Part shown: positions 32,998 through 41,301 of the stretch, piece after piece
Numbering within the stretch: position 1 is the stretch's first letter
Layout: each line of letters starts with the position of its first letter
Origin: Arthrobacter sp. OAP107
GTDB taxonomy: Bacteria; Actinomycetota; Actinomycetes; Actinomycetales; Micrococcaceae
Length of the DNA stretch: 52,644 nucleotides
Assembly: GCF_040546765.1 (NCBI RefSeq)
Contig: NZ_JBEPOK010000003.1
Coordinates: 1 to 52,644 of the forward strand
Direction: 5' to 3'
The notes under the pieces: model-generated
Told to the model about the DNA's origin: nothing
What the model saw: only the letters and a program-made list of their open reading frames with translations
Database searches by the model: none
Made by a program: the position numbers and the translations under genes

Positions 32998-34410
32998 CTA
33001 CTCGGTCAGTGCCCGTGCCCGTTCCTGCCCACGCTTGGCCTTGATGAGACGCACATGGTCCCATTCACGGGCAATGCCTGCTAGGACCGCAGCAGCGCCG
33101 CCCCTGAGATCGGTTTCATTCAGGAACAACACCGCGAGGCTTGTCTCCTGCATGTAGACATCCGCAGCGCGCCGGGCCGCTTCACCGACCTTTTTGGCGG
33201 AAACGAAGAGGATGACGTTGCTCTTGAGCGACTGCGCTACGCCGACTTCCCGGTCAATAATCTTGCGGCCATCGATTGCCGAGGCCTTACTCTGCAGTTG
33301 GATCAGCAGATAGGGGTCGTTGGAGGTCTCGGCCACCAAGTCGACTTCTGCACCAGCCGTTTCGTCGCCTCGGACACGCCAGCCGAGGAAGCGCGCCCCG
33401 ATGATTCGTATCACCTGAATGCATACGCCCTCCAGCGCGAGGCCGCGTGCATGGTTGGTTTCGTTTTTTGCGTCATTGACGACCGCGAGTAGCTCGCTGA
33501 GAGGTCGGCGGAGCGAGACAGGGTCGGGGAAGTGGGTCTGCTCCAGCACGGCCTTCATGAGCGGTTCGCTGATGATCTCCCGGAATTTCTTGGTCGGTGT
33601 GACGCGGCCTGACTTCGCCCCACGGCCGGCGGTAGCCTTCTCGTTCACGAGCCAGCCGTTCTCTGCGAGGCTCTTAACCACGCGCTCAGCGAAGGTTTTG
33701 GTGTCGAATCTGACACCAGGGGCCTGCCCCTCAGCGAGTGAACGGACCTTAGATGCCACTGGTGATTCCTCGTCGGTGTAAGTGGCCAGCGCACGCAGGA
33801 ATGCTTGCTGAGGTTTGCTGAGGCCCACGATCTCAACTATTTCCCCTGTGGAGGCGCCAGTGAGCTTTTTCACGACGGCGGCATTAATGGTCCATTGGCC
33901 CTTGCCGGTGAATACTCCGGCGCGCTCCAGCAACAGGCGTAGTGGGTTGATGTTCTCGCCGCTATCACCTCCCGAGTCGATGCCCAGGGTGGTGAGTTCT
34001 TGGGCGACAGCCGCCACGGTGACCTTGACACCGCCGGCCTGGAGCGAATGCACTGCTTCGACGACCTGGAGACCGTGAAGGTTCAAGAGAATGTGCTGAC
34101 CGAGCCGCTCATAGAACGCTTGCTCATCTTCCGTCTTGAGTAGATCCTCGCCAAGCGAGCTGAGCCCATACTCGTTATCGTCAGTCGCCAAAAGGCCATA
34201 GTGACGCATTGACAGGAATGCGTTCATGCCCAAAGTTCGGCGGATCTTGTCGTCACGGTCTGGGAAGAATGTATGCCCAATTGCGTCATACAGGGCCCCC
34301 ACGTCGCCGGGGATTTCTTGTACCAGTCCCAGTGCCAGACGGAGGTTTATCTGGTTTGGGCTGATCTGCTTCCCGTACGGGAGACGCTCATCTGACACAA
34401 AGAAATACAT
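32998..34410 (-). CDS. PD-(D/E)XK restriction-like protein with N-terminal winged-helix regions
   Basis: 470 residues. N-terminal two thirds are helical with repeated winged-helix-like stretches (AFLSMRHYGLLATDDNEYG, RAGVFTGKGQWTINAAVVK, SLAENGWLVNEKATAGRG). C-terminal RFLGWRVRGDETAGAEVDLV and LLIQLQSKA resemble the D-(x)n-QxK core of restriction endonucleases. Transcribed away from the methylase operon; it could be the nuclease of that island or an independent system. A 52-residue gene lies upstream on the same strand. Confidence 0.65.
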   Translation of the reverse strand: MYFFVSDERLPYGKQISPNQINLRLALGLVQEIPGDVGALYDAIGHTFFPDRDDKIRRTLGMNAFLSMRHYGLLATDDNEYGLSSLGEDLLKTEDEQAFYERLGQHILLNLHGLQVVEAVHSLQAGGVKVTVAAVAQELTTLGIDSGGDSGENINPLRLLLERAGVFTGKGQWTINAAVVKKLTGASTGEIVEIVGLSKPQQAFLRALATYTDEESPVASKVRSLAEGQAPGVRFDTKTFAERVVKSLAENGWLVNEKATAGRGAKSGRVTPTKKFREIISEPLMKAVLEQTHFPDPVSLRRPLSELLAVVNDAKNETNHARGLALEGVCIQVIRIIGARFLGWRVRGDETAGAEVDLVAETSNDPYLLIQLQSKASAIDGRKIIDREVGVAQSLKSNVILFVSAKKVGEAARRAADVYMQETSLAVLFLNETDLRGGAAAVLAGIAREWDHVRLIKAKRGQERARALTE

Positions 34411-34529
34411 TAGCGGCCGTTTCGCTCACAGACGGACCTCCGGCAGCAACGGCTCACAGGGCTTACCAGGGGCGGGGGCCCACCATCCACTCAGATCGCC
34501 GTGGTCTGAGATGAGGGCAAACCAAAATC
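34411..34529. other. Intergenic spacer of the defence island
   Basis: No feature supported. GGGGGCCCACC-like GC-rich bases near 34473 do not form a clear terminator or promoter. Confidence 0.4.
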
Positions 34530-34688
34530 TCAGAGATTGTGATTTGAAAGGAACACCGCCAGTTCCTCATCCGTGGGCGGTCTGACTTCGACCGGCACTA
34601 TGGCTGCAGTGGGGGAGAGGTAGTCGTTGATGGACGTCTGACCATCAAGTTCAGGGACTAAGTCGCTCCAGTCGTTGTTCCACGTCAT
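34530..34688 (-). CDS. Small acidic protein, 52 residues
   Basis: ATG 34688 with AGGA 6 nt upstream; stop TGA at 34530. Acidic, with WNNDWSDLVPELD and RPPTDEELAVFLSNHNL, short helices and low charge balance. It lies 119 nt upstream of the 470-residue nuclease-like gene on the same strand and may be co-transcribed, for example as an antitoxin-like or regulatory partner. Too short for common ORF cut-offs. Function inferred only from context. Confidence 0.5.
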   Translation of the reverse strand: MTWNNDWSDLVPELDGQTSINDYLSPTAAIVPVEVRPPTDEELAVFLSNHNL

Positions 34689-34842
34689 GCTCGATCCTAA
34701 ACGGCCCACTCAGTGAAGCCTGACGGTTTCGTTCCGGGTGTCGCCCATTCGCTACTCTTGGGTGTTCGGAAACAGATCGTGACGGCCATTTCTGCTGCCC
34801 AGCACTACAGCCGTCGCGGGAGTGGCACAGAGAGACGGATGA

Positions 34843-35322
34843 ATGGGCCGCAGCACGGCACCCACAGGGTTCACGGCAATCTTGTTCAATCCTCCGTTGT
34901 CGACCGGCGCCAGAACCATAGCCCGTGTTGCTCTCGCCGCCAAGCTGCTTGGGCACGAAGAGGCAACGATTGCGAATCTCTTTCCACTTCCAACCAAGAG
35001 TGTTCTTGAAGTCAACGCGATTGGGAAGGACTTCGCCCTGTGGCTTTCCGCTCGGGCTGAAATCAGTGAGCGCCTGGCGGTTAGCAGGGACATTCTGCTG
35101 GCTTATGGCTGCCAGGAACCCGTCGGGGAAGTGCGTGCTCATTTCAGGGCGCAAATCGCATGGCTTCGGCAGGAGATCTGTGCCTCCGACAGCAAAGTAT
35201 GGTCGGTCAGCGACGAGCCCCGCCATCCGTCCAGGTGGCAACGTCACACGGCGCGGGAATATCCCGGACTGCCGTTTAATGCGGCCCTGGAGTTGTCACT
35301 TCGGCAGCTTCCATCAGCGTGA
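34843..35322 (+). CDS. DUF1643-like protein
   Basis: 159 residues. TAILFNPPLSTGARTIARVA, LLGHEEATIANLFPLPTKSV and the later HPSRWQRHTAREYPGLPF follow the DUF1643 layout (NPS-like motif, NLF, H-PLYL). First gene of the rightward defence operon; a large opposite-strand frame here is a shadow. Ribosome site is weak. DUF1643 proteins often sit beside restriction-type genes; biochemical role is not known. Confidence 0.65.
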   Translation: MGRSTAPTGFTAILFNPPLSTGARTIARVALAAKLLGHEEATIANLFPLPTKSVLEVNAIGKDFALWLSARAEISERLAVSRDILLAYGCQEPVGEVRAHFRAQIAWLRQEICASDSKVWSVSDEPRHPSRWQRHTAREYPGLPFNAALELSLRQLPSA

Positions 35323-35362
35323 TGAGGCGAATGTCTCAAAGGGCGGGTGGCGTGTCGATTCG

Positions 35363-35662
35363 ATGCCCTTCGCATCAGCTCATAGCATAGGAGCTGTGCC
35401 ACTCCTTCAAGACAAAGCCCCGGAATCGCCCAAAGAATGCGGTCCCACTCCCCCTGAAATCGCCACCATGGTGCGCCTGAATCGCGAGAGTCAGGGACTT
35501 ACTCAGCTTCAGCTTGCGACCCGGATGGGGTCCACGCAGTCGGTGGTTGCCCGCTGGGAAAGAGGAGATCATGAAATTACCATGGCCAACTTGGCACGGA
35601 TCGCCGATGCTCTGGGCGTTGTGCTCACGGTCCGCTTCGGCACGAAAGATTCCCAGAAATGA
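35363..35662 (+). CDS. XRE-family regulator of the methylase operon
   Basis: 99 residues from ATG 35363. A typical Cro/C1 HTH: MVRLNRESQGLTQLQLATRM then GSTQSVVARWERGD and LARIADALGVVLTVRFG. Its stop overlaps the ATG of the first methyltransferase (ATGA). Likely a control protein (C-protein-like) that times methylase and nuclease expression. Confidence 0.85.
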   Translation: MPFASAHSIGAVPLLQDKAPESPKECGPTPPEIATMVRLNRESQGLTQLQLATRMGSTQSVVARWERGDHEITMANLARIADALGVVLTVRFGTKDSQK

Positions 35663-37437
35663 GCCGAACGGTAACGGAGCCGTACAGGCAGGAAATCACT
35701 GGGGCGAAGGGTTCCATCTTCTACAGGGCACATAGCTACCACACCAAGGTCCCGCCTGAGGGGATCGCGCCTGTTATCGAGCACTACACCAACCCCGGCG
35801 ACACAGTTTTGGATCCTTTCTGCGGGTCGGGGATGACTGGTGTTGCGGCCCTGCTGACTGGCCGCAAGGGGCTGCTGTCGGATTTGGCTCCCGCAGCTGT
35901 CCATATTGCTTCCGGATACACAACCCCCAGTGATCCTGTAGCGCTGGCTGAGGCAGCACGCGATTTACTGGGTAGCCTCGCTGATCTGGAACAGGAGCTC
36001 TACGGGACAAAGTGTTCACGTTGCGAGGGCGATGCTCGCATTGAGTACACGGTCTGGTCTGACACCGTTATCTGCCCAGGCTGCAATCATGAGGTACTTT
36101 TCTGGGATGCCGCGCGGCAACCGGACGGGACAATTTCAAAGAACCTGGTTTGTCCCTTGTGTTCCGCCGGTTTCCGCAAGGGAGACACTGAAATACTCCC
36201 GGGCGCTCCAGTCCTGGTCTCGGTGGCCTGCTTAGGGTGCAAGAGTCGGGAACAGCGGCCACTCACAGCGATAGAGCGGGCCATTGCTCACTACCCTCAT
36301 CGAGGCGAGATCACCGACTGGTATCCCACGGCGCCATTGGAGAGTTGGCGCGAGATGTGGCGCGGGCAGCACGGCAAGATGGGTATCGCCACAGCTGCTG
36401 ACTTTTTTACTGATCGCAATCTGCGGGCCCTGGCGGCGGTGTGGAGGTTGGCCAGTGATTCATCGGAACGGACTGGTTTGCGGTTCGCTACGACCGCCAT
36501 CGTGAACCGGGCATCACGTAGGTATCAGTGGAATCCCAAGCGCCCCACTAACGTGCTTTCGGGGACGCTGTACATCGCGTCCATGACGTATGAGTTCAAC
36601 GTCTTTTCGCTGCTTCGCAGAAAGCTCAGCGCCGTCGTTCAACTGGCAAAAAAGGTGACCGAGGCTCCAGGGCAATGCAGCGTCGCCCAATCCTCTGCCA
36701 CTGAGCTCAAGCATCTCCAGGACCAGAGCGTGGACTATGTTTTTACTGATCCTCCCTTTGGCGCGAACATCTATTACTCCGATGCCTCCTTCCTGTGGGA
36801 GTCCTGGCTGGACGACTTCACTGACACGACTAATGAGGCAATCGTGTCGACTTCCTTGACCGCTGAACACGGCGGAAAGAGTCTCAACGATTACGAGAAA
36901 CTGATGTCAGCCAGTTTCGGAGAAATCGCCAGGGTGCTTAAGCCGGGCGCCTGGGCGAGCGTCATGTTCCACAGCAGTGATGATGCCGTTTGGAGCAGCC
37001 TTGAACGCGCCATTGAGAGCGCTGACCTGACCCTTGAATCTGCTGTTGCTTTCGATAAGTCCCAGCCCAGTTTCAAGGGGGTCAAGCAAATGACGAACCA
37101 GGAACGGGTATCAAGCTTCGACCTTGTGCTTCATCTTCACTCCACTCAGGGAGGGGTTGCCAGACGCCGTCAGTCAACCGTCAAGGCAGTGGCCGAGACA
37201 GAAGTGGTAGACGCAATCAGAACCCATCTTCAGACCGCTTCTCAACGACAGCGAACCACGCCCTACCTCCATTCTTTCGTCATGAGGTTGCTGCTGGAGC
37301 GCGGTGCCTCCTTCGCCGGCTATTCCTACGGACAGGTTGAGGTTCTCCTAACAAAGACCTTCCTGTTCGAAAAGGGCGCTTGGAGTCCCTTGCCGGCCGC
37401 CGACACTTCACCCGATATCAAGCCTGAAGGAATCTGA
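35659..37437 (+). CDS. DNA methyltransferase 1 (adenine-N6/cytosine-N4 type) with zinc ribbons
   Basis: 592 residues. SAM motif I DPFCGSGM at 52-59 and catalytic motif IV DPPF at 364-367 (then GANIYYSD) define an N6-adenine/N4-cytosine class methyltransferase with motif I before IV. Between them CSRCEGD, ICPGCNHE, VCPLCSAG and ACLGCKSRE form two zinc-ribbon-like knuckles. Likely marks self DNA for the adjacent McrBC-like nuclease. Its stop shares a base with the next ATG. Confidence 0.85.
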   Translation: MSRTVTEPYRQEITGAKGSIFYRAHSYHTKVPPEGIAPVIEHYTNPGDTVLDPFCGSGMTGVAALLTGRKGLLSDLAPAAVHIASGYTTPSDPVALAEAARDLLGSLADLEQELYGTKCSRCEGDARIEYTVWSDTVICPGCNHEVLFWDAARQPDGTISKNLVCPLCSAGFRKGDTEILPGAPVLVSVACLGCKSREQRPLTAIERAIAHYPHRGEITDWYPTAPLESWREMWRGQHGKMGIATAADFFTDRNLRALAAVWRLASDSSERTGLRFATTAIVNRASRRYQWNPKRPTNVLSGTLYIASMTYEFNVFSLLRRKLSAVVQLAKKVTEAPGQCSVAQSSATELKHLQDQSVDYVFTDPPFGANIYYSDASFLWESWLDDFTDTTNEAIVSTSLTAEHGGKSLNDYEKLMSASFGEIARVLKPGAWASVMFHSSDDAVWSSLERAIESADLTLESAVAFDKSQPSFKGVKQMTNQERVSSFDLVLHLHSTQGGVARRRQSTVKAVAETEVVDAIRTHLQTASQRQRTTPYLHSFVMRLLLERGASFAGYSYGQVEVLLTKTFLFEKGAWSPLPAADTSPDIKPEGI

Positions 37438-39272
37438 TGACCCTCACTGCCAACATCACTGAGCTGGACATGGATCCACGGCTTAGGGAAATACTTCGCG
37501 AAACAGGGGGCTCTGCCCGGCGATCCATCCCAACGGATACCTCCTCTTCGAAGGGCAGCAGCGCCTATCAAGTGCACACCTACCCGACGAAAGTACCGCC
37601 GGGAGCCATCGAACCTTTCATCCTAGCCAGCAGCGAGCCCGACAGCGTCGTGCTCGATCCCTTCTGTGGATCCGGCATGACCGGACTTGCCGCACTCAAC
37701 ACAGGGCGGCGAGCTCTGCTGTCGGACCTTGCTCCGGGTGCAGTTCACCTGGCCCACAATCACAGTCATCCCGTACCCCCGACAGTCATCGCCGCAGCCA
37801 TGACCTCACTAACCACGGCCATGACACCCACGGAAGTGGCGCTCTACGCATCGAACTGCCCTACCTGTGGCCGCTTGGAGCGCCTGCGGCACCAAGTATG
37901 GACGGACGTCCATACCTGCACGCAATGCTCAGAACCCATCCGCGTCTGGGACCAAAAGACTGAAAGTGGCAGCAGTTCCCGCACCCTCATCTGCGGAAAA
38001 TGCGGTAACGAGCAGACCCGGTCAGGTCTTAGTGGTGTGCCCAGCCAACCTGCAGAAAAAGCCGTTGCCTGCGGTTCTTGCCGCAAGCTCCAAAGAGGGC
38101 CAGCGGATGAGCACGACCTCACCCTGCTGGCAGCAATTGCGCAACGGCCCGTCACTCATTGGGTTCCTAACGTCCCGCTGGGCCCGGACCGGGAGATGTA
38201 CCGACGCTCAGCCCTTCATCTCCGCAATGTCACTCAGGTGGCTGACTTCTGGAACCACCGCAGTCAACTCGCGCTCAGCGAGTTGTGGCACTACATCACC
38301 ACCAAAGCGGACCAGAAAGTGCAGTCCGCTCTGAAGTTCGCCTTCACCAACACGGCATGGCATGCAACCCGTATGCGGCGCTACAACGCCTTTGGCGGCC
38401 AACGTCCACTCACCGGCACCCTGTACATCCCACAGCTGATTGCAGAGGGCAACGTCTTCGAAATCTTCCGCCACCAAGTTGCGCAGGTAAGTCGCTTCTA
38501 TTCAAGCCATCCCGCTTTGGAGAACCTGGAAGGCGGAGTCGACCGCGCTTTCGCTCGCCAATCGTCGGCGACAGATCTGTCGTGGCTCCCAAGTTCAAGC
38601 ATCGACTACGTCTTTACCGACCCGCCCTTTGGAGCGAACCTGTTCTACGGCGATTGCAACGTCGTCTGGGAATCTTGGCTCGGCGACGTCACAGATCTCA
38701 CCGAGGAAATTGTCGTCAACAAGTCGCTTCCCTCGACTGCAGGCGGGAAGTCCCTCGATGACTACGAGAAGCTGCTTTCCGGCGCATTCTCAGAAGTTCG
38801 TCGCGTGCTTGCGCCAGGGGCTCGGGCAAGCGTCGTTTTCCATAACGCCGATGACAAAGTGTGGTCGGCCCTGCTCGCAGCCACCGACCACGCCGGACTC
38901 GTTCAAACCGACGTGAGCGTCCTGGACAAGATGCAACGCTCAATGAAGGGCTATAAGGGCCGCAGCGGAGCAGAGCTCGTACCGTTCTTTGACCTTGTCA
39001 TCACTTTTACCGCCGGCGCTAAAGGAGACGTGCAGAACCTCAACGGAGCCGGCGAGATCGCCCTCGAGGCCATCCGCCGCCACCTAGCCACTCTGCCCCA
39101 GGGTGACAAGAACGAAGTCACCCATCAGCGCAGCCTCGAATACCTTTACTCACTCTCAATTGGGGCCGTCATTGCCAATGGTGCAAAACCCACGGGGTTG
39201 TCTTTCAAGGCTCTCGAAGAACTGCTGAATTCAAACCTGGCAAACAAAGACAGGCACTATTACCTGAGCTAA
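37437..39272 (+). CDS. DNA methyltransferase 2, paralog of methyltransferase 1
   Basis: 611 residues. DPFCGSGM at 74-81, DPPF at 395-398 followed by GANLFYGD, and zinc-knuckle cysteines (CPTCGRL, CTQCSEP, CGKCGNE, CGSCRKL) mirror the first enzyme. Matching blocks such as YPTKVPPGAIEPF and GKSLDDYEKLLSGAF show tandem duplication followed by divergence. Two methylases could modify the two strands of a non-palindromic site; this is inference. Confidence 0.85.
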   Translation: MTLTANITELDMDPRLREILRETGGSARRSIPTDTSSSKGSSAYQVHTYPTKVPPGAIEPFILASSEPDSVVLDPFCGSGMTGLAALNTGRRALLSDLAPGAVHLAHNHSHPVPPTVIAAAMTSLTTAMTPTEVALYASNCPTCGRLERLRHQVWTDVHTCTQCSEPIRVWDQKTESGSSSRTLICGKCGNEQTRSGLSGVPSQPAEKAVACGSCRKLQRGPADEHDLTLLAAIAQRPVTHWVPNVPLGPDREMYRRSALHLRNVTQVADFWNHRSQLALSELWHYITTKADQKVQSALKFAFTNTAWHATRMRRYNAFGGQRPLTGTLYIPQLIAEGNVFEIFRHQVAQVSRFYSSHPALENLEGGVDRAFARQSSATDLSWLPSSSIDYVFTDPPFGANLFYGDCNVVWESWLGDVTDLTEEIVVNKSLPSTAGGKSLDDYEKLLSGAFSEVRRVLAPGARASVVFHNADDKVWSALLAATDHAGLVQTDVSVLDKMQRSMKGYKGRSGAELVPFFDLVITFTAGAKGDVQNLNGAGEIALEAIRRHLATLPQGDKNEVTHQRSLEYLYSLSIGAVIANGAKPTGLSFKALEELLNSNLANKDRHYYLS

Positions 39273-39280
39273 AGGCTCTC

Positions 39281-39313
39281 GCCCAGTCGACGCAGTTTCT
39301 CCGTCGACTGGGC
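39281..39313 (+). terminator. Hairpin between methyltransferase 2 and the X1-like gene
   Basis: GCCCAGTCGACG (39281-39292) pairs perfectly with CGTCGACTGGGC (39302-39313). No U-tract. Sits 8 nt after the stop and 20 nt before the next start, so it may attenuate or separate expression of the ATPase/nuclease half of the operon. Confidence 0.55.
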
Positions 39314-39333
39314 ATATCTGTACTGTATGCAAC

Positions 39334-40128
39334 GTGAGCGCGCTTGATGTAGTTCTGGAGAAATTCAGCGAGACAGGGTGGAGTGTTGCCGCGCGCGAAA
39401 GTGTCAGCGGTGGCCGCAGCGTCAACCCTTCACGTGTCGATCTTGTCCGAGGTAAGCAGCGCTTTCCGCTGCTCGCCTATGCCTGGAAGATCACCCACGA
39501 AGGCAAAGGCCGGACGGGCATGAACTACCGGATTCAGACAACCCGCTCTCACGAAGGCGATCTTCTTCATGAGGAAGGCCGGCAAACAGTTGGGTTCGGT
39601 GTAGACGCCGACCGCGAAGTCATTGCGGCCTTTGACGGCTGGACGAAGCGCGCCACCGGCAGCTCATCGAGCGTCCACATCGACAGGGCGACCCTAGACA
39701 AAGCTGCAGCTGACGGATTCGCCGTTGAAGAACCTCACTGGGACAGCCGGGCAGCGGCACGATATTCAGACGTTCACCTGCTGCTGCCGTGGATCTCCGA
39801 CCAACAAGCGACTCGTACTGCCGCCGTTCAACCCCTCGAGCACGCCATTTCGGACGACCAGGCAACTGTTGTGGCTGACCTGTGGAATTCCGCACCCGCC
39901 GCGTGGCTGCGACAGAACGACCGTCTTGTCCTGGCCAACCGGGAAGGCAATGACCTGCTGGATACGGCGATCTGGCGGATTACCGATCTCAAGGTCAAGA
40001 CCGTTACCAAGGAAGGGCGCAACCCCCGTCGAAACGTGACCTTCACCTGTCGGCGCTATGGCCGCGTCACCACCGTCCATAAGGCCACTTTTCTAGCTGG
40101 CCTGACCAAGAGGGAGCCCACGCCATGA
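39334..40128 (+). CDS. Methylase-associated (X1-like) protein
   Basis: 264 residues from GTG 39334. RIQTTRSHEGDLLHEEGRQT, VGFGVDADREVIAAFDGWT, then SSSVHIDRATLDKAAADGFA resembles proteins annotated as methylase-associated X1, found between methylases and McrB/MoxR-like ATPases in bacterial conflict islands; the match is from memory. Its stop overlaps the ATPase ATG (ATGA). Possibly a DNA-recognition subunit. Confidence 0.6.
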   Translation: MSALDVVLEKFSETGWSVAARESVSGGRSVNPSRVDLVRGKQRFPLLAYAWKITHEGKGRTGMNYRIQTTRSHEGDLLHEEGRQTVGFGVDADREVIAAFDGWTKRATGSSSSVHIDRATLDKAAADGFAVEEPHWDSRAAARYSDVHLLLPWISDQQATRTAAVQPLEHAISDDQATVVADLWNSAPAAWLRQNDRLVLANREGNDLLDTAIWRITDLKVKTVTKEGRNPRRNVTFTCRRYGRVTTVHKATFLAGLTKREPTP

Positions 40129-41297
40129 GCCTCGCCGACAACGCGAATCTCTTCTACTTCGATGAAGACCATCGCGCCGCCGAAAAAGTTTCGAAATTGC
40201 ACCTGGAGTCTGCTGACGTTCCAGCGCTGACCGCCCGTGCCAAGAAGCTCGCGGCGGAAAAGAATCTGTTGCTGCCGGATGCGGATGCCCTCCTGGAGCG
40301 CTGCATCGTAGCCTTGCTTGGGGGACACATTGTGCTTCAAGGCCCGCCAGGCACCGGCAAGACGACCTTGGCCTACGTGCTGGCAGAGACGTTCAGCGCA
40401 TCAGCCCACTTGGAGACTGCTACCGCCGACTGGAGCACTTACGACGTCATCGGTGGGCTGCATCCGACGTCGAAAGGCGGGATTGAGACACTGGTGCCTT
40501 GGCTCGGGCATGTGCCACGGGCTGCCCTGGAATGCGCAAGCGTAATCAGTCGGCACGCGGATGAGGAGGAGGGCAAAACCGAGCCCCACCAAGCTCATTG
40601 GCTCATCATCGATGAATTTAGCCGCGCTGAAATAGATAAGGCCATCGGCCCCCTTTACACAGTCCTCGGAGGTGGGGGCGAGGATGTGCCCCTGCCGCTG
40701 TGGTTCGGGGATTCTGAACAGCGAAACGCGGTTTGGTTGCCTAAGCGGTTCCGGATTATCGCAACGATGAATACCGTGGACACCAACTACGTGTACACGT
40801 TCTCCCAAGGGCTCAGCCGGCGGTTCCAATTTATTTACGTCGGAGTTCCACAAAAGGAACAGGTGCCGGATGAACTGCGGCAGGCGCGCGTCAGCGCGGC
40901 TAACTGGTATGCCGAGACTTATGGAGACGAGCAGTTCAACCACGATGATTTCGTAGCTGACCCGCGGTTGGTGCAGACTTCCACTGTCTTAGCCGATCTG
41001 CTGTCAACGCTTCGCTATGGAGATGAGGCAACCAACCGTCCCGGCTGGCCCCTTGGTACGGCACAAATTGTGGATGTTTACCGCCAACTCGCGCTGAGGC
41101 TCCCCGCGACCGGCAACGCAACAGACGCTCTGCTTCCTGCCCTTGATCTTGCCCTAGCAGATCGAATCATCCCGCAAGCCGGCAATCTCACGAAGATACA
41201 GCTCGACACCGCTGAAACCTGGTTGCAGACGCAAAAGCTACCGCGGACGCGTGACGCCCTGCAGCATCTCCGCATGGCCTCCAGCACAGGCTACTGA
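40125..41297 (+). CDS. McrB-like AAA+ NTPase
   Basis: 390 residues. Walker A GPPGTGKTT at 73-81, Walker B WLIIDEFSRAE near 163, and the sensor block ATMNTVDTNYVYTFSQGLSR that resembles the McrB NTxD signature, here NTVD. McrB-type ATPases translocate on DNA and activate McrC nucleases. No DNA-recognition domain is fused at the N-terminus; the X1-like protein or methylase may supply it. Coupled to both neighbours. Confidence 0.8.
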   Translation: MSLADNANLFYFDEDHRAAEKVSKLHLESADVPALTARAKKLAAEKNLLLPDADALLERCIVALLGGHIVLQGPPGTGKTTLAYVLAETFSASAHLETATADWSTYDVIGGLHPTSKGGIETLVPWLGHVPRAALECASVISRHADEEEGKTEPHQAHWLIIDEFSRAEIDKAIGPLYTVLGGGGEDVPLPLWFGDSEQRNAVWLPKRFRIIATMNTVDTNYVYTFSQGLSRRFQFIYVGVPQKEQVPDELRQARVSAANWYAETYGDEQFNHDDFVADPRLVQTSTVLADLLSTLRYGDEATNRPGWPLGTAQIVDVYRQLALRLPATGNATDALLPALDLALADRIIPQAGNLTKIQLDTAETWLQTQKLPRTRDALQHLRMASSTGY

Positions 41298-41301
41298 GCA
41301 A

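Noticed and set aside
34651..35247. Minus-strand 198-codon frame opposite the DUF1643-like gene
   Set aside because: Composition is unlike a folded protein; the plus-strand frame matches a known family and operon order.
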